A DNA stretch of 8,439 nucleotides from Alphaproteobacteria bacterium. Its GTDB lineage: Bacteria > Pseudomonadota > Alphaproteobacteria > UBA8366. A program made the position numbers and the translations under genes. Each line of letters begins with the position of its first letter. Position 1 is the stretch's first letter. Below, piece after piece: positions 1 through 5,279 of this stretch. The notes under the pieces are model-generated. The model saw only the letters and a program-made list of their open reading frames with translations, was not told the DNA's origin and made no database searches. The stretch is taken from assembly GCA_029861675.1 (NCBI GenBank), contig JAOTYV010000218.1, positions 1 to 8,439 on the forward strand, in the 5' to 3' direction.

Positions 1-100
1 ATTTCCGGAAACCTTCGTCTGGCATTTTCTTTTTGTCCTCGTATTTTCTGGTGTTGGAGTAGATCGGCCATACGGCCAGACCCGGTGCGTCGCCGGTCAA
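1..100 (-). CDS. Partial small protein, N-terminal 33 codons, runs off the window
   Basis: A reading frame open to the window edge, read leftward from a TTG at 98-100. That TTG overlaps the TGA stop of the preceding damaged gene in the string TTGA. The visible product is hydrophilic and Lys-rich towards its end (AVWPIYSNTRKYEDKKK at about residues 9-25). I do not recognise the family. I prefer this frame because its codons are mostly GC-ending, in keeping with the genome. A competing frame with an ATG at 71 is full of codons rare in GC-rich genomes (ATA, CGA, AGA, CTA). No strong ribosome-binding site precedes either start, so translation would depend on coupling to the upstream frame. Only about 100 bases are visible, so the call is tentative. 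Confidence 0.35.
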   Translation of the reverse strand, partial: MTGDAPGLAVWPIYSNTRKYEDKKKMPDEGFRK

Positions 101-302
101 TCGGCGAGCATGGTCAACGCGGCCTGTCGGTCGCCTGGCTTCATCTTCAGGAACATCGTGCGGGCCTTCTTATGTCTTTGTCGGTACCGCTCTCGGCCGC
201 CGCCTTGAGCGCCGCCACGGTCGGATCATCCGCGCCGCAGATAAACGTCAGGGCTTTGGCCAGGCGGCCCATGGCGTCACGGTCGATCTGTACGTCTGCC
301 AT
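97..302 (-). pseudogene. Frameshifted small gene of unknown function (about 68 codons ancestrally)
   Basis: The ATG at 300-302 is preceded by a good ribosome-binding site (AAGGA at 310-314 on the complement, about 7 bases away). It opens MADVQIDRDAMGRLAKALTF and stays open for 51 codons to a TGA at 147-149. After Asp43 (near position 171-174) the predicted ending becomes unlike the rest (IRRPARCS). Shifting by one base there gives a smooth continuation, KKARTMFLKMKPGDRQAALT, ending at a TGA at 97-99. The full span is 206 bases, one short of a whole number of codons, which fits a single-base deletion. The repaired product would be a small, soluble, mostly helical protein that I do not recognise. 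Alternatives are a genuine 51-residue protein or a sequencing or assembly error. Confidence 0.5.
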
Positions 303-387
303 TCGGGAGTCCTTTCAGGCATGGGCTGAAATAAGGGCGGCGATTTCCAACTACGGCGTGGTCGGGTCAGCCGGATAATAGCATGTT

Positions 388-687
388 TCAAGCATAGGCT
401 GTGGCAATGAGGGTGCCGTCTGAATATTTCGCTTTCTTCCATCCCAATTCAGCCTTCAAATCCTCAAAACACGTGGGATAAACCCACTCATATCTTGCGC
501 CACGTTCGTAATCGTCGCCGGTGGCGTATCCTTCATGCAAAAATTCCGGCCCGTCGAATTCCGCAAATGTGGCCCAGCAACCCGAACAGTGATCATGATC
601 CCATCTTTCACTCGGTTGCATCCATCTTTGCCAATGGAGCGTGAATCCTTTCAAACGCTTGGCATTTTCGGCGTGCCAATCACTTAT
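388..687 (-). CDS. Small Cys/His-rich conserved hypothetical protein with apparent ATA start
   Basis: Read from the ATA at 685-687 this is a 99-residue protein beginning (I/M)SDWHAENAKRLKGFTLHW. Its key motif is WDHDHCxxCW (His31, His33, Cys34, Cys37), followed by HEGYAT (51-56) and a second motif, WVYPTCF (68-74). The layout suggests a small metal-binding, probably zinc-binding, protein. From memory, similar uncharacterised bacterial proteins carry WVCxxCF at the second site, so Tyr70 would replace one ligand. There is no ATG or GTG in the frame. The nearest standard start is TTG at 652-654, but it lacks a ribosome-binding site and would drop 11 residues that read as genuine protein. AGGAG sits 8 bases before the ATA. 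The gene may be start-damaged or use a rare start. It is more AT-rich than the rest of the window and its function is unknown. Confidence 0.65.
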   Translation of the reverse strand: MSDWHAENAKRLKGFTLHWQRWMQPSERWDHDHCSGCWATFAEFDGPEFLHEGYATGDDYERGARYEWVYPTCFEDLKAELGWKKAKYSDGTLIATAYA

Positions 688-695
688 GGGCGGTT

Positions 696-700
696 CTCCT
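696..700 (-). promoter_or_regulatory. Ribosome-binding site that points to the ATA start
   Basis: On the minus strand the sequence reads AGGAGAACCGCCCATAAGT: a full AGGAG core, 8 bases of spacing, then ATA in the frame of the Cys/His small protein. The spacing is ideal for an initiation codon at 685-687 and does not suit the downstream TTG at 652-654. This is the evidence that the ancestral start was ATG at this point. Confidence 0.55.
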
Positions 701-746
701 GCCGGAAACGGTGGCCATATGCATGATCGCGTCCGTGCATTAATCC

Positions 747-760
747 ATCGTAAACACGAT
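747..760. repeat. Short inverted repeat in the divergent gap before the SDR gene
   Basis: ATCGT-AAAC-ACGAT is a perfect 5-base inverted repeat with a 4-base centre. It lies inside a looser outer pair, TGATCG (724-729) and CGATCA (757-762). It sits in the 180-base gap between the divergent minus-strand small gene (start 687) and the SDR gene (start 868). That is a natural place for an operator, but repeats this short arise by chance and no promoter elements could be placed confidently around it. Apart from this the gap holds only a doubtful 40-codon frame. Confidence 0.2.
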
Positions 761-867
761 CAGACTGGAAAGGTGCTCAAATCCGCTTGCCGGTGTGGAC
801 CGGTGCGCGTCTGTCGTTCATGCTGCGGCGCGATTGATTAGACATTTTTGTATGTGGAGGCTTGGCG

Positions 868-1659
868 ATGGAATTTGGCTTGCAGGATCGGGTGGCGCTG
901 GTGACCGGTGGCGGACGGGGGATCGGCAAGTCGATTTCCCTGGCCTTGGCGGCGCAAGGGGTGAGCGTCGCGCTCTGCGGCCGCACGCTGGAAACGCTGG
1001 AAGCGACCGCGACGGAAATCCGCTCCCATGGGGTGCAGGCCTGGCCGATTCAGGCGGATGTCAGCAAGCTGGAGAACATCCAGCGGTTCGTGAGCAAGGC
1101 CGCGGCGGCGGCCGGGCGCGTGGATATCCTGGTCAACAACGCGGTGATGTCGCTGAGCGCGCCGTTCGACGAACAGACCGACGATAATTGGCGGCACCAT
1201 CTCGACGTCAAGCTGATGGCCTATATCCGCTGCGCGCGAGAAGTCCTGCCCTACATGAAAGAACAGGGCTGGGGCCGTATCGTCAATGTTGGCGGCATGA
1301 CGGCGCGGATCACCGCGCCCTTGCGCATGACCAACGGGATCGTCAACGCGGGCGTCGCCAACTTCACCAAGCAATTTGCCGGCCATGTGGGGCCGCACAA
1401 CATCACCGTCAACTGCGTCCATCCGGGTACCACCGCGACGGACCGGATGATGGCCAACATGGAACGCCGCGCGCGGGACGCGAATGTCAGCGTGGACGAA
1501 ATCAAGATGCAATCCATCGCGGAAATTCCGCTGGGCCGGTTGATCCAGCCGGAGGATATCGCCGCCGCCGCCCTGTTCTTCTGCTCGCCGATGGCCGATG
1601 TCATCACGGGTCAGTCGATTGCCGTGGACGGCGGGTCCGGCATGTCGGTGAACTACTGA
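868..1659 (+). CDS. SDR-fold protein with a degenerate catalytic tetrad
   Basis: A 263-residue classical-length short-chain dehydrogenase/reductase homologue. It has the Rossmann nucleotide-binding motif TGGGRGIG (13-20), Arg39 after the second strand (suggesting NADP preference), the DV of ADVS (64-65), NNAV in place of NNAG (90-93), HPGT after the sixth strand (185-188) and the usual DGG ending (254-256). The N-S-Y-K tetrad is absent: by FabG spacing (28, 13 and 4 residues apart) the positions are Lys115, Gly143, Asn156 and Asn160. The cofactor site therefore looks intact while the standard hydride-transfer chemistry should not work. The start is ATG 868, with GGAGG at 856-860; a TTG six bases upstream is worse placed. 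The MFS gene follows 74 bases downstream on the same strand. The usual label would be 3-oxoacyl-ACP reductase-like, but I would not assign that reaction. Confidence 0.92.
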   Translation: MEFGLQDRVALVTGGGRGIGKSISLALAAQGVSVALCGRTLETLEATATEIRSHGVQAWPIQADVSKLENIQRFVSKAAAAAGRVDILVNNAVMSLSAPFDEQTDDNWRHHLDVKLMAYIRCAREVLPYMKEQGWGRIVNVGGMTARITAPLRMTNGIVNAGVANFTKQFAGHVGPHNITVNCVHPGTTATDRMMANMERRARDANVSVDEIKMQSIAEIPLGRLIQPEDIAAAALFFCSPMADVITGQSIAVDGGSGMSVNY

Positions 1660-1694
1660 TCCGGCATGCGCGCGCCCGGACAATAGAGTATAGG

Positions 1695-1710
1695 AAGCCG
1701 CACGGCTTTT
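1695..1710 (+). terminator. Possible weak intrinsic terminator after the SDR gene
   Basis: AAGCCG-CA-CGGCTT followed by two further T forms a small hairpin with a short T run, 35 bases after the SDR stop codon. In practice the loop would be GCAC on a 5-base stem. The stem is short and the T run is only four bases including the stem end, so it may attenuate rather than stop transcription. If it is real, the MFS gene downstream needs its own promoter or is read by leakage. Confidence 0.3.
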
Positions 1711-1733
1711 AACGTTCGGGACACCACCCATCG

Positions 1734-2984
1734 ATGGCCAAGGGCTGGGCTGATTTCAGCGCGATCGGGCGCGCCTTGCGCAACCGCAACTATGCGATCT
1801 ACACCGCTGGCATCGCGTTCAGCCATACCGGATTGTGGGTGCAGCGGCTCGCGGTCGGCTGGCTGTCGTGGTCGCTGACCGAATCCGCGTTCTGGGTCGG
1901 TGCGGTGGCCGCCGCCGATCTGTTCCCCGTGGTGTTCATCGGCCCGTTTGCGGGCGTGCTTGCCGACCGGGTCAACCGGTTGCGGCTGGTCTTTGTGTGT
2001 CAGGCGCTGTCGGCGGTGCAGGCTTCCGTGCTGTTTCTGTTGACCGCCTACGATCTCATCACGATCAACCTGTTGCTCCTGCTCACCCTGGTGCTCGGCG
2101 TCATCAGCGGCCTCAACCAGCCGGCGCGGCAATCGCTGGTGCCGAGCCTGGTGCGGGCGGAGGATATGACGTCCGCCGTCGCGCTCAATTCCGTCGTCTT
2201 CAATGTGGCGCGTTTTACCGGGCCCGCCATCGCCGGGGTGGTGATCGCAGGCTACGGCGTGACGCCGGCCTTCGCCATCAACGCGGTCAGCTTCCTCTGC
2301 GTGCTGTTCGCGTTAAGCCGGCTCCGCCTGCCGGAACAGGCGGGACGCCGCGCCCGGCGCGGCCGGGTCCTGGTCGACCTGCTGGTGGGCGTGCGCTACG
2401 TCCGGGGGCACCGCTTGATCGGGCCGCTGCTGCTGATGTCGCTCGCGATGTCGCTATTTGTCCGGCCGGTCAACGAGTTGCTGCCGGCGGTATCGGAACT
2501 GCTGTTTGCGCAGGGCGCGGCGGGCCTGGCGATGCTCACGGCGGCGCGCGGCGCCGGCGCGCTGGCCGCCGGGCTATGGCTCGCCAAGCGCGGCCATGTC
2601 GATGGCCTGGTCCGAAATATCGTTTTCAGCCTGCTGGTCGCGTCGGTCAGCGTCTTCGTGCTGGTCGGCACCGGCTATTTCTGGATCGCGCTGCTCGCCT
2701 TCACCGCGTTCGGCTTCGCGATGAGCACCGGCGGTGTCGGTTCGATCACGATGATTCAGGTGGCCGTCGACAATCGTTTGCGGGGCCGCGTGCTCAGCCT
2801 GAACGGCCTGACGCTGCGCGGATTGCCCGCGCTCGGCGCGCTGCTCATGGGATGGGCGGCCGATCGTCTCGGCCTGGTCGTGCCACTTTCGGTCGGCGCC
2901 GGGTTGTGCGCGGTTATCTTCTTGATCGCGCTGCGCTGGGAACGCCGCGCGCGGGGCAGAATCGCGGAATTGTCGTCCGACTAA
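1734..2984 (+). CDS. MFS transporter, EntS-like (MFS_3) family
   Basis: A 416-residue integral inner-membrane protein of the major facilitator superfamily, of normal length for a 12-helix member. The N-terminal signature is RNRNYAIYTAGIAFSHTGLW (16-35), as in the EntS/MFS_3 branch. The conserved loop between helices 2 and 3 is GPFAGVLADRVNR (70-82), with Asp78 and Arg79. NQPARQSLVP (128-137) and the helix-5 motif NVARFTGPAIAG (157-168) follow. A basic central loop (RRARRGR, 205-211) separates the two six-helix halves, and RGRVLSLNG (350-358) is the repeat of the loop motif in the second half. The branch typically exports small molecules such as siderophores and drugs; the substrate here cannot be read from sequence. 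The ribosome-binding site before ATG 1734 is weak. The stop overlaps the stop of the opposing hydrolase gene by four bases. Confidence 0.92.
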   Translation: MAKGWADFSAIGRALRNRNYAIYTAGIAFSHTGLWVQRLAVGWLSWSLTESAFWVGAVAAADLFPVVFIGPFAGVLADRVNRLRLVFVCQALSAVQASVLFLLTAYDLITINLLLLLTLVLGVISGLNQPARQSLVPSLVRAEDMTSAVALNSVVFNVARFTGPAIAGVVIAGYGVTPAFAINAVSFLCVLFALSRLRLPEQAGRRARRGRVLVDLLVGVRYVRGHRLIGPLLLMSLAMSLFVRPVNELLPAVSELLFAQGAAGLAMLTAARGAGALAAGLWLAKRGHVDGLVRNIVFSLLVASVSVFVLVGTGYFWIALLAFTAFGFAMSTGGVGSITMIQVAVDNRLRGRVLSLNGLTLRGLPALGALLMGWAADRLGLVVPLSVGAGLCAVIFLIALRWERRARGRIAELSSD

Positions 2985-3871
2985 CCGGCAATCCTGTAGA
3001 TCGAGTCTTCCGTCGGTGCGCCGTCGCAGGTGATGCGGCCGGTGTCGATCAGATGGATCAAATGCGACAGCACGGACCGCGCCGCGCCGCCATGCAGCCG
3101 GGGATCCAGATCGATATAGATCGCGTCGACCATTTCCCGGACGGTCTGCCGGCCGGCGGCGACCTGCTCCGCCACCTGTTCCACGCGCTTCATCCGATGC
3201 GCGAGCAACGCGGTCATGTAGGTCTTGGGGTCCTCGATCGCGCTGCCATGGGTCGGTAGCAGCGTGCCGTCGTCGCGGGCGAGGAGTTTTTCGAGCGACG
3301 TGATGTAGGCGCCCATATCGCCGTCCGGCGGCGACACCACGGTGGTCGACCAGCCCATGACATGGTCGCCGCTGAACAGGGTGTTCTCCTCCTTCAGCGC
3401 AAAACACAAATGGTTCGAGGTGTGCCCCGGCGTATGGACCGCCTCGACGGTCCAGTCCCGGCCTTTCACCACGTCGCCGTCTTTCAGCAGAACATCGGGC
3501 ATGAAGTCGAAATCCGCGCTCTCGACCCGCGGCAGGTTCTTGTCGCCGCCATGCCGGCCGTAGCCGTAGGTCTGCGCCTCCGTCTCCGGCTGCAGCAGGC
3601 GCACCGCCGGCGAGTGATCGCGATGGGTGTGGGTGACCAGGATATGGGTCACCGTCTCGCCCTTGAGCGCGTACAGCAGCGCTTCCACATGGGCCTCGTC
3701 CAGCGGGCCGGGATCGATCACGGCTACTTCGCCCCGGCCAATGATGTAGGTGCCGGTGCCCTTGAAGGTGTAGGGGCTGGGATTTTCGGCGATCACGCGG
3801 CGGATCATCGGCGTCAGCACCGCGACCCTGCCATAGGTGAACTCGATCTCGCGATTGAACGGGATGCTCAT
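2981..3871 (-). CDS. Metallo-beta-lactamase-fold hydrolase, LACTB2-like
   Basis: A 296-residue, probably cytoplasmic, zinc-dependent hydrolase; no signal peptide is visible. The metal motif is HTHRDH (81-86), with the further ligands His150 (TPGHTSNH), Asp169 (SGDH) and His208 (LPTHG), so a complete two-zinc site is predicted. Residues from about 220 form a C-terminal winged-helix-like domain (LIHLIDTGRI at 271-280), the arrangement of human LACTB2 and its bacterial relatives. Proteins of this type are variously reported as nucleases or as thioester/ester hydrolases, and automatic annotation often says glyoxalase II-like. The start is ATG 3871 with GGAG at about 7 bases. It is the last gene of the minus-strand operon, 81 bases after the YjbR-like gene, a gap in which I see no convincing terminator. 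A link with the upstream acyl-CoA enzyme would suit thioester hydrolysis, but that is inference. Confidence 0.93.
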   Translation of the reverse strand: MSIPFNREIEFTYGRVAVLTPMIRRVIAENPSPYTFKGTGTYIIGRGEVAVIDPGPLDEAHVEALLYALKGETVTHILVTHTHRDHSPAVRLLQPETEAQTYGYGRHGGDKNLPRVESADFDFMPDVLLKDGDVVKGRDWTVEAVHTPGHTSNHLCFALKEENTLFSGDHVMGWSTTVVSPPDGDMGAYITSLEKLLARDDGTLLPTHGSAIEDPKTYMTALLAHRMKRVEQVAEQVAAGRQTVREMVDAIYIDLDPRLHGGAARSVLSHLIHLIDTGRITCDGAPTEDSIYRIAG

Positions 3872-3952
3872 GATCTGCTCCGGGCGATGGGACGGATGGA
3901 CAATTGGCCCAGATGCGCCGTGCCGTCAAGCGGGCGGTGGATGGGGCCGATT

Positions 3953-4321
3953 TTACGGATCAAGGTCGTCGAGACCCAATTCCCGTTGTTTCTTTTTCGA
4001 CAACCCGCGCGCGACGATGCGATGGGATTCGCTCAGATAGTCCTTCAGCTCCGCATCCGAAAGCCCCGGCTGCGCATAGTGCTGAATCCACATCATGCCG
4101 CGCGAGGCGAGATAGGGCGCCGGGCGCAGGCCCGGCTGATCCTTCATGATTTCAAACGACAGGTCGGACACTTTGAAGGTGTATCCCGGTTCGCCATCGC
4201 CCCAGCCGCCGATCGCGAACACCTTGCCGCCGACCTTCCAGACCTGTGCGCCGCCCCATTGCACCACATGGGTGGTGGCGGGAAGGCCGCGGCAAAAGTC
4301 GTTGAACTCGTCGTAGGTCAA
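3953..4321 (-). CDS. MmcQ/YjbR family protein
   Basis: A 122-residue protein beginning (M)TYDEFNDFCRGLPATTHVVQ, with W22-GGAQVWKVGGKVFAI (to about 37), FKVSD (49-53) and PAPYL (67-71) in family order. The length matches E. coli YjbR (about 118). The family has a CyaY-like fold; it is often called DNA-binding, and its biochemical role is unsettled. The start is inferred to be the TTG at 4319-4321, because family similarity begins right there and no ATG or GTG is suitably placed. The TTG overlaps the TGA of the crotonase gene (shared TTGA, 4318-4321), implying translational coupling. The frame stays open upstream, inside the crotonase gene, but that stretch is out-of-frame shadow. The basic, Lys-rich end (LSKKKQRELG, 107-116) is typical. 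There is no evidence here for a specific substrate or DNA site. Confidence 0.88.
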   Translation of the reverse strand: MTYDEFNDFCRGLPATTHVVQWGGAQVWKVGGKVFAIGGWGDGEPGYTFKVSDLSFEIMKDQPGLRPAPYLASRGMMWIQHYAQPGLSDAELKDYLSESHRIVARGLSKKKQRELGLDDLDP

Positions 4322-5136
4322 TCGTCGCCATCGCCCCGCACCGACTCCAGCGTCGGCATGTTGTAGCGGTCCTCCGGCTTGAGCCAGCCCTTGAAGTTGG
4401 GCTTGCGTTTCTCGGCGAAGGCGGCGCGCGATTCCATGCGGTCGTTCTTGTCGCCGTGTTCGTGCAGCGCGTCGGCCAGGCGGCTGAGGTCGGGCGCCAC
4501 CTGCGGGCGCATCTGGCGCATCATGTAGACCGTGTTGACCCGCGACGCCGGCGGCAGGGTCAGCAGGTGCTCGGCCATCTCGAACGAGGTGGGCAGCAAA
4601 TCGTCCGGCTCGACCAGCCGGTTGAGGAAACCCACTTCGTAAAGCCGTTCCGCGGTGAACCGGAAGCCGAGCGCCATTTCGGTCGCCACCGGGTGCGGCA
4701 GCCCGGCGAGGTGGCCGTGGTTGTAACCGCCGAGCAGCCAGCGCTTGGCCTCGGAAATTTCGAACACCGCGCTGCGCACCGCGACGCGCAGATCGGTGCG
4801 TTCCACCAGCATGAAACCGCCGCCCATGGCGAAGCCGTTGATCGCGCCGATCACCGGCTTGTCGAGCGTGCCGTCCATGAACAGGTTCTCGACCGGTACA
4901 GAGTCGCTGCCCGGTGCGCCGCGTTCGAGCGATTCCTTCATGTCCTCGCCGGCGCAAAAGCCGCGGCCGGTGCCGGTCAGCACGGCGACTTCCAGGTCCG
5001 CACTGTCACGGAATTCGGTAAAGGCGTCCGCCATTCCCCGCCGCAGCTCGACTCCCAGCGCGTTCATCCGTTCCGGCCGGTTCAGGCGAACCAGCATGAT
5101 TTGTCCGTGAATTTCAGTCTCGACGACGGCCATCAT
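4318..5136 (-). CDS. Enoyl-CoA hydratase/isomerase (crotonase) family protein
   Basis: A 272-residue crotonase-fold enzyme acting on acyl-CoA thioesters. The oxyanion-hole segments are FCAGEDMKE (60-68, with AGED at 62-65) and INGFAMGGG (99-107). Of the two catalytic glutamates of rat enoyl-CoA hydratase, the Glu144 position is Met109, while the Glu164 position is retained as Glu129 (SEAKR); the 20-residue spacing is exact. One-glutamate members are usually enoyl-CoA isomerases or specialised dehydratases/hydrolases rather than classical hydratases, so the reaction is left open. The C-terminal segment (FAEKRKPNFKGWL, 240-252) is the usual trimerisation tail. GAGGAG at 5142-5147 precedes tandem ATGs (5136 and 5133), 5 and 8 bases away; either may be used. 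It is the first gene of a minus-strand operon and its stop overlaps the YjbR-like start. Confidence 0.92.
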   Translation of the reverse strand: MMAVVETEIHGQIMLVRLNRPERMNALGVELRRGMADAFTEFRDSADLEVAVLTGTGRGFCAGEDMKESLERGAPGSDSVPVENLFMDGTLDKPVIGAINGFAMGGGFMLVERTDLRVAVRSAVFEISEAKRWLLGGYNHGHLAGLPHPVATEMALGFRFTAERLYEVGFLNRLVEPDDLLPTSFEMAEHLLTLPPASRVNTVYMMRQMRPQVAPDLSRLADALHEHGDKNDRMESRAAFAEKRKPNFKGWLKPEDRYNMPTLESVRGDGDD

Positions 5137-5191
5137 TCAATCTCCTCGACTGCTCGCATTATTTCCAGGTTGCCGGCCATTCTGCGCGGTT

Positions 5192-5208
5192 ATGGACGGC
5201 AGGTCCAT
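5192..5208. promoter_or_regulatory. Candidate operator: perfect inverted repeat between divergent genes
   Basis: ATGGAC-GGCAG-GTCCAT is a perfect 6-base inverted repeat with a 5-base centre, 17 bases in all. It lies mid-way in the 143-base gap between the divergent crotonase operon (start 5136) and the Ntn-hydrolase gene (start 5280). Its size and position suit a dimeric regulator controlling both sides. No regulator gene is in the window, and a 6-base repeat in a gap of this size could occur by chance. Confidence 0.3.
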
Positions 5209-5221
5209 TGACGAGGATTGA

Positions 5222-5250
5222 TTGCCGCGGGCGGCGGCGGGCGGTACAGT
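5222..5250 (+). promoter_or_regulatory. Candidate sigma-70-type promoter for the Ntn-hydrolase gene
   Basis: TTGCCG (5222-5227) and TACAGT (5245-5250) are separated by 17 bases. Each matches four of six positions of the consensus -35 and -10 boxes. Transcription would begin near 5257, leaving a leader of roughly 22 bases before ATG 5280 that contains the GGAG ribosome-binding site at 5267-5270. It is the best-spaced pair I found in the gap, and is unproven. Confidence 0.3.
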
Positions 5251-5279
5251 CCGGCCTTAAGCAATTGGAGCTGCGCCGC

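Noticed and set aside
1..71. Alternative partial frame from the ATG at 71 (MADLLQHQKIRGQ).
   Set aside because: Codon choice (ATA, CGA, AGA, CTA, GGA) is unlike the genome and there is no good ribosome-binding site; the overlapping frame from the TTG at 100 fits better.
719..841. A 40-codon plus-strand frame with five cysteines (MHDRVRAL at the start, CRCG and CRSCCG near the end) just before the SDR gene.
   Set aside because: No proper ribosome-binding site, no recognised family, and it lies in the likely divergent control region. Cys-rich short frames arise easily by chance; it would need homologues to be believed.
1660..1680. TCCGG...CCGGA hairpin immediately after the SDR stop.
   Set aside because: GC-rich stem without a following T run; the later hairpin at 1695-1710 is the better, though still weak, terminator candidate.
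838..1731. A 297-codon minus-strand frame covering the SDR gene.
   Set aside because: Same shadow effect; low-complexity Arg/Gly/His composition and no domain.
3362..4366. A 334-codon plus-strand frame spanning the hydrolase and YjbR-like genes.
   Set aside because: It crosses two well-supported minus-strand genes and has no recognisable domain.
4322..4957. Upstream extension of the YjbR-like frame through the crotonase gene, which could look like a fusion protein.
   Set aside because: The extension is the out-of-frame reading of the crotonase gene; family similarity begins exactly at the TTG at 4321.
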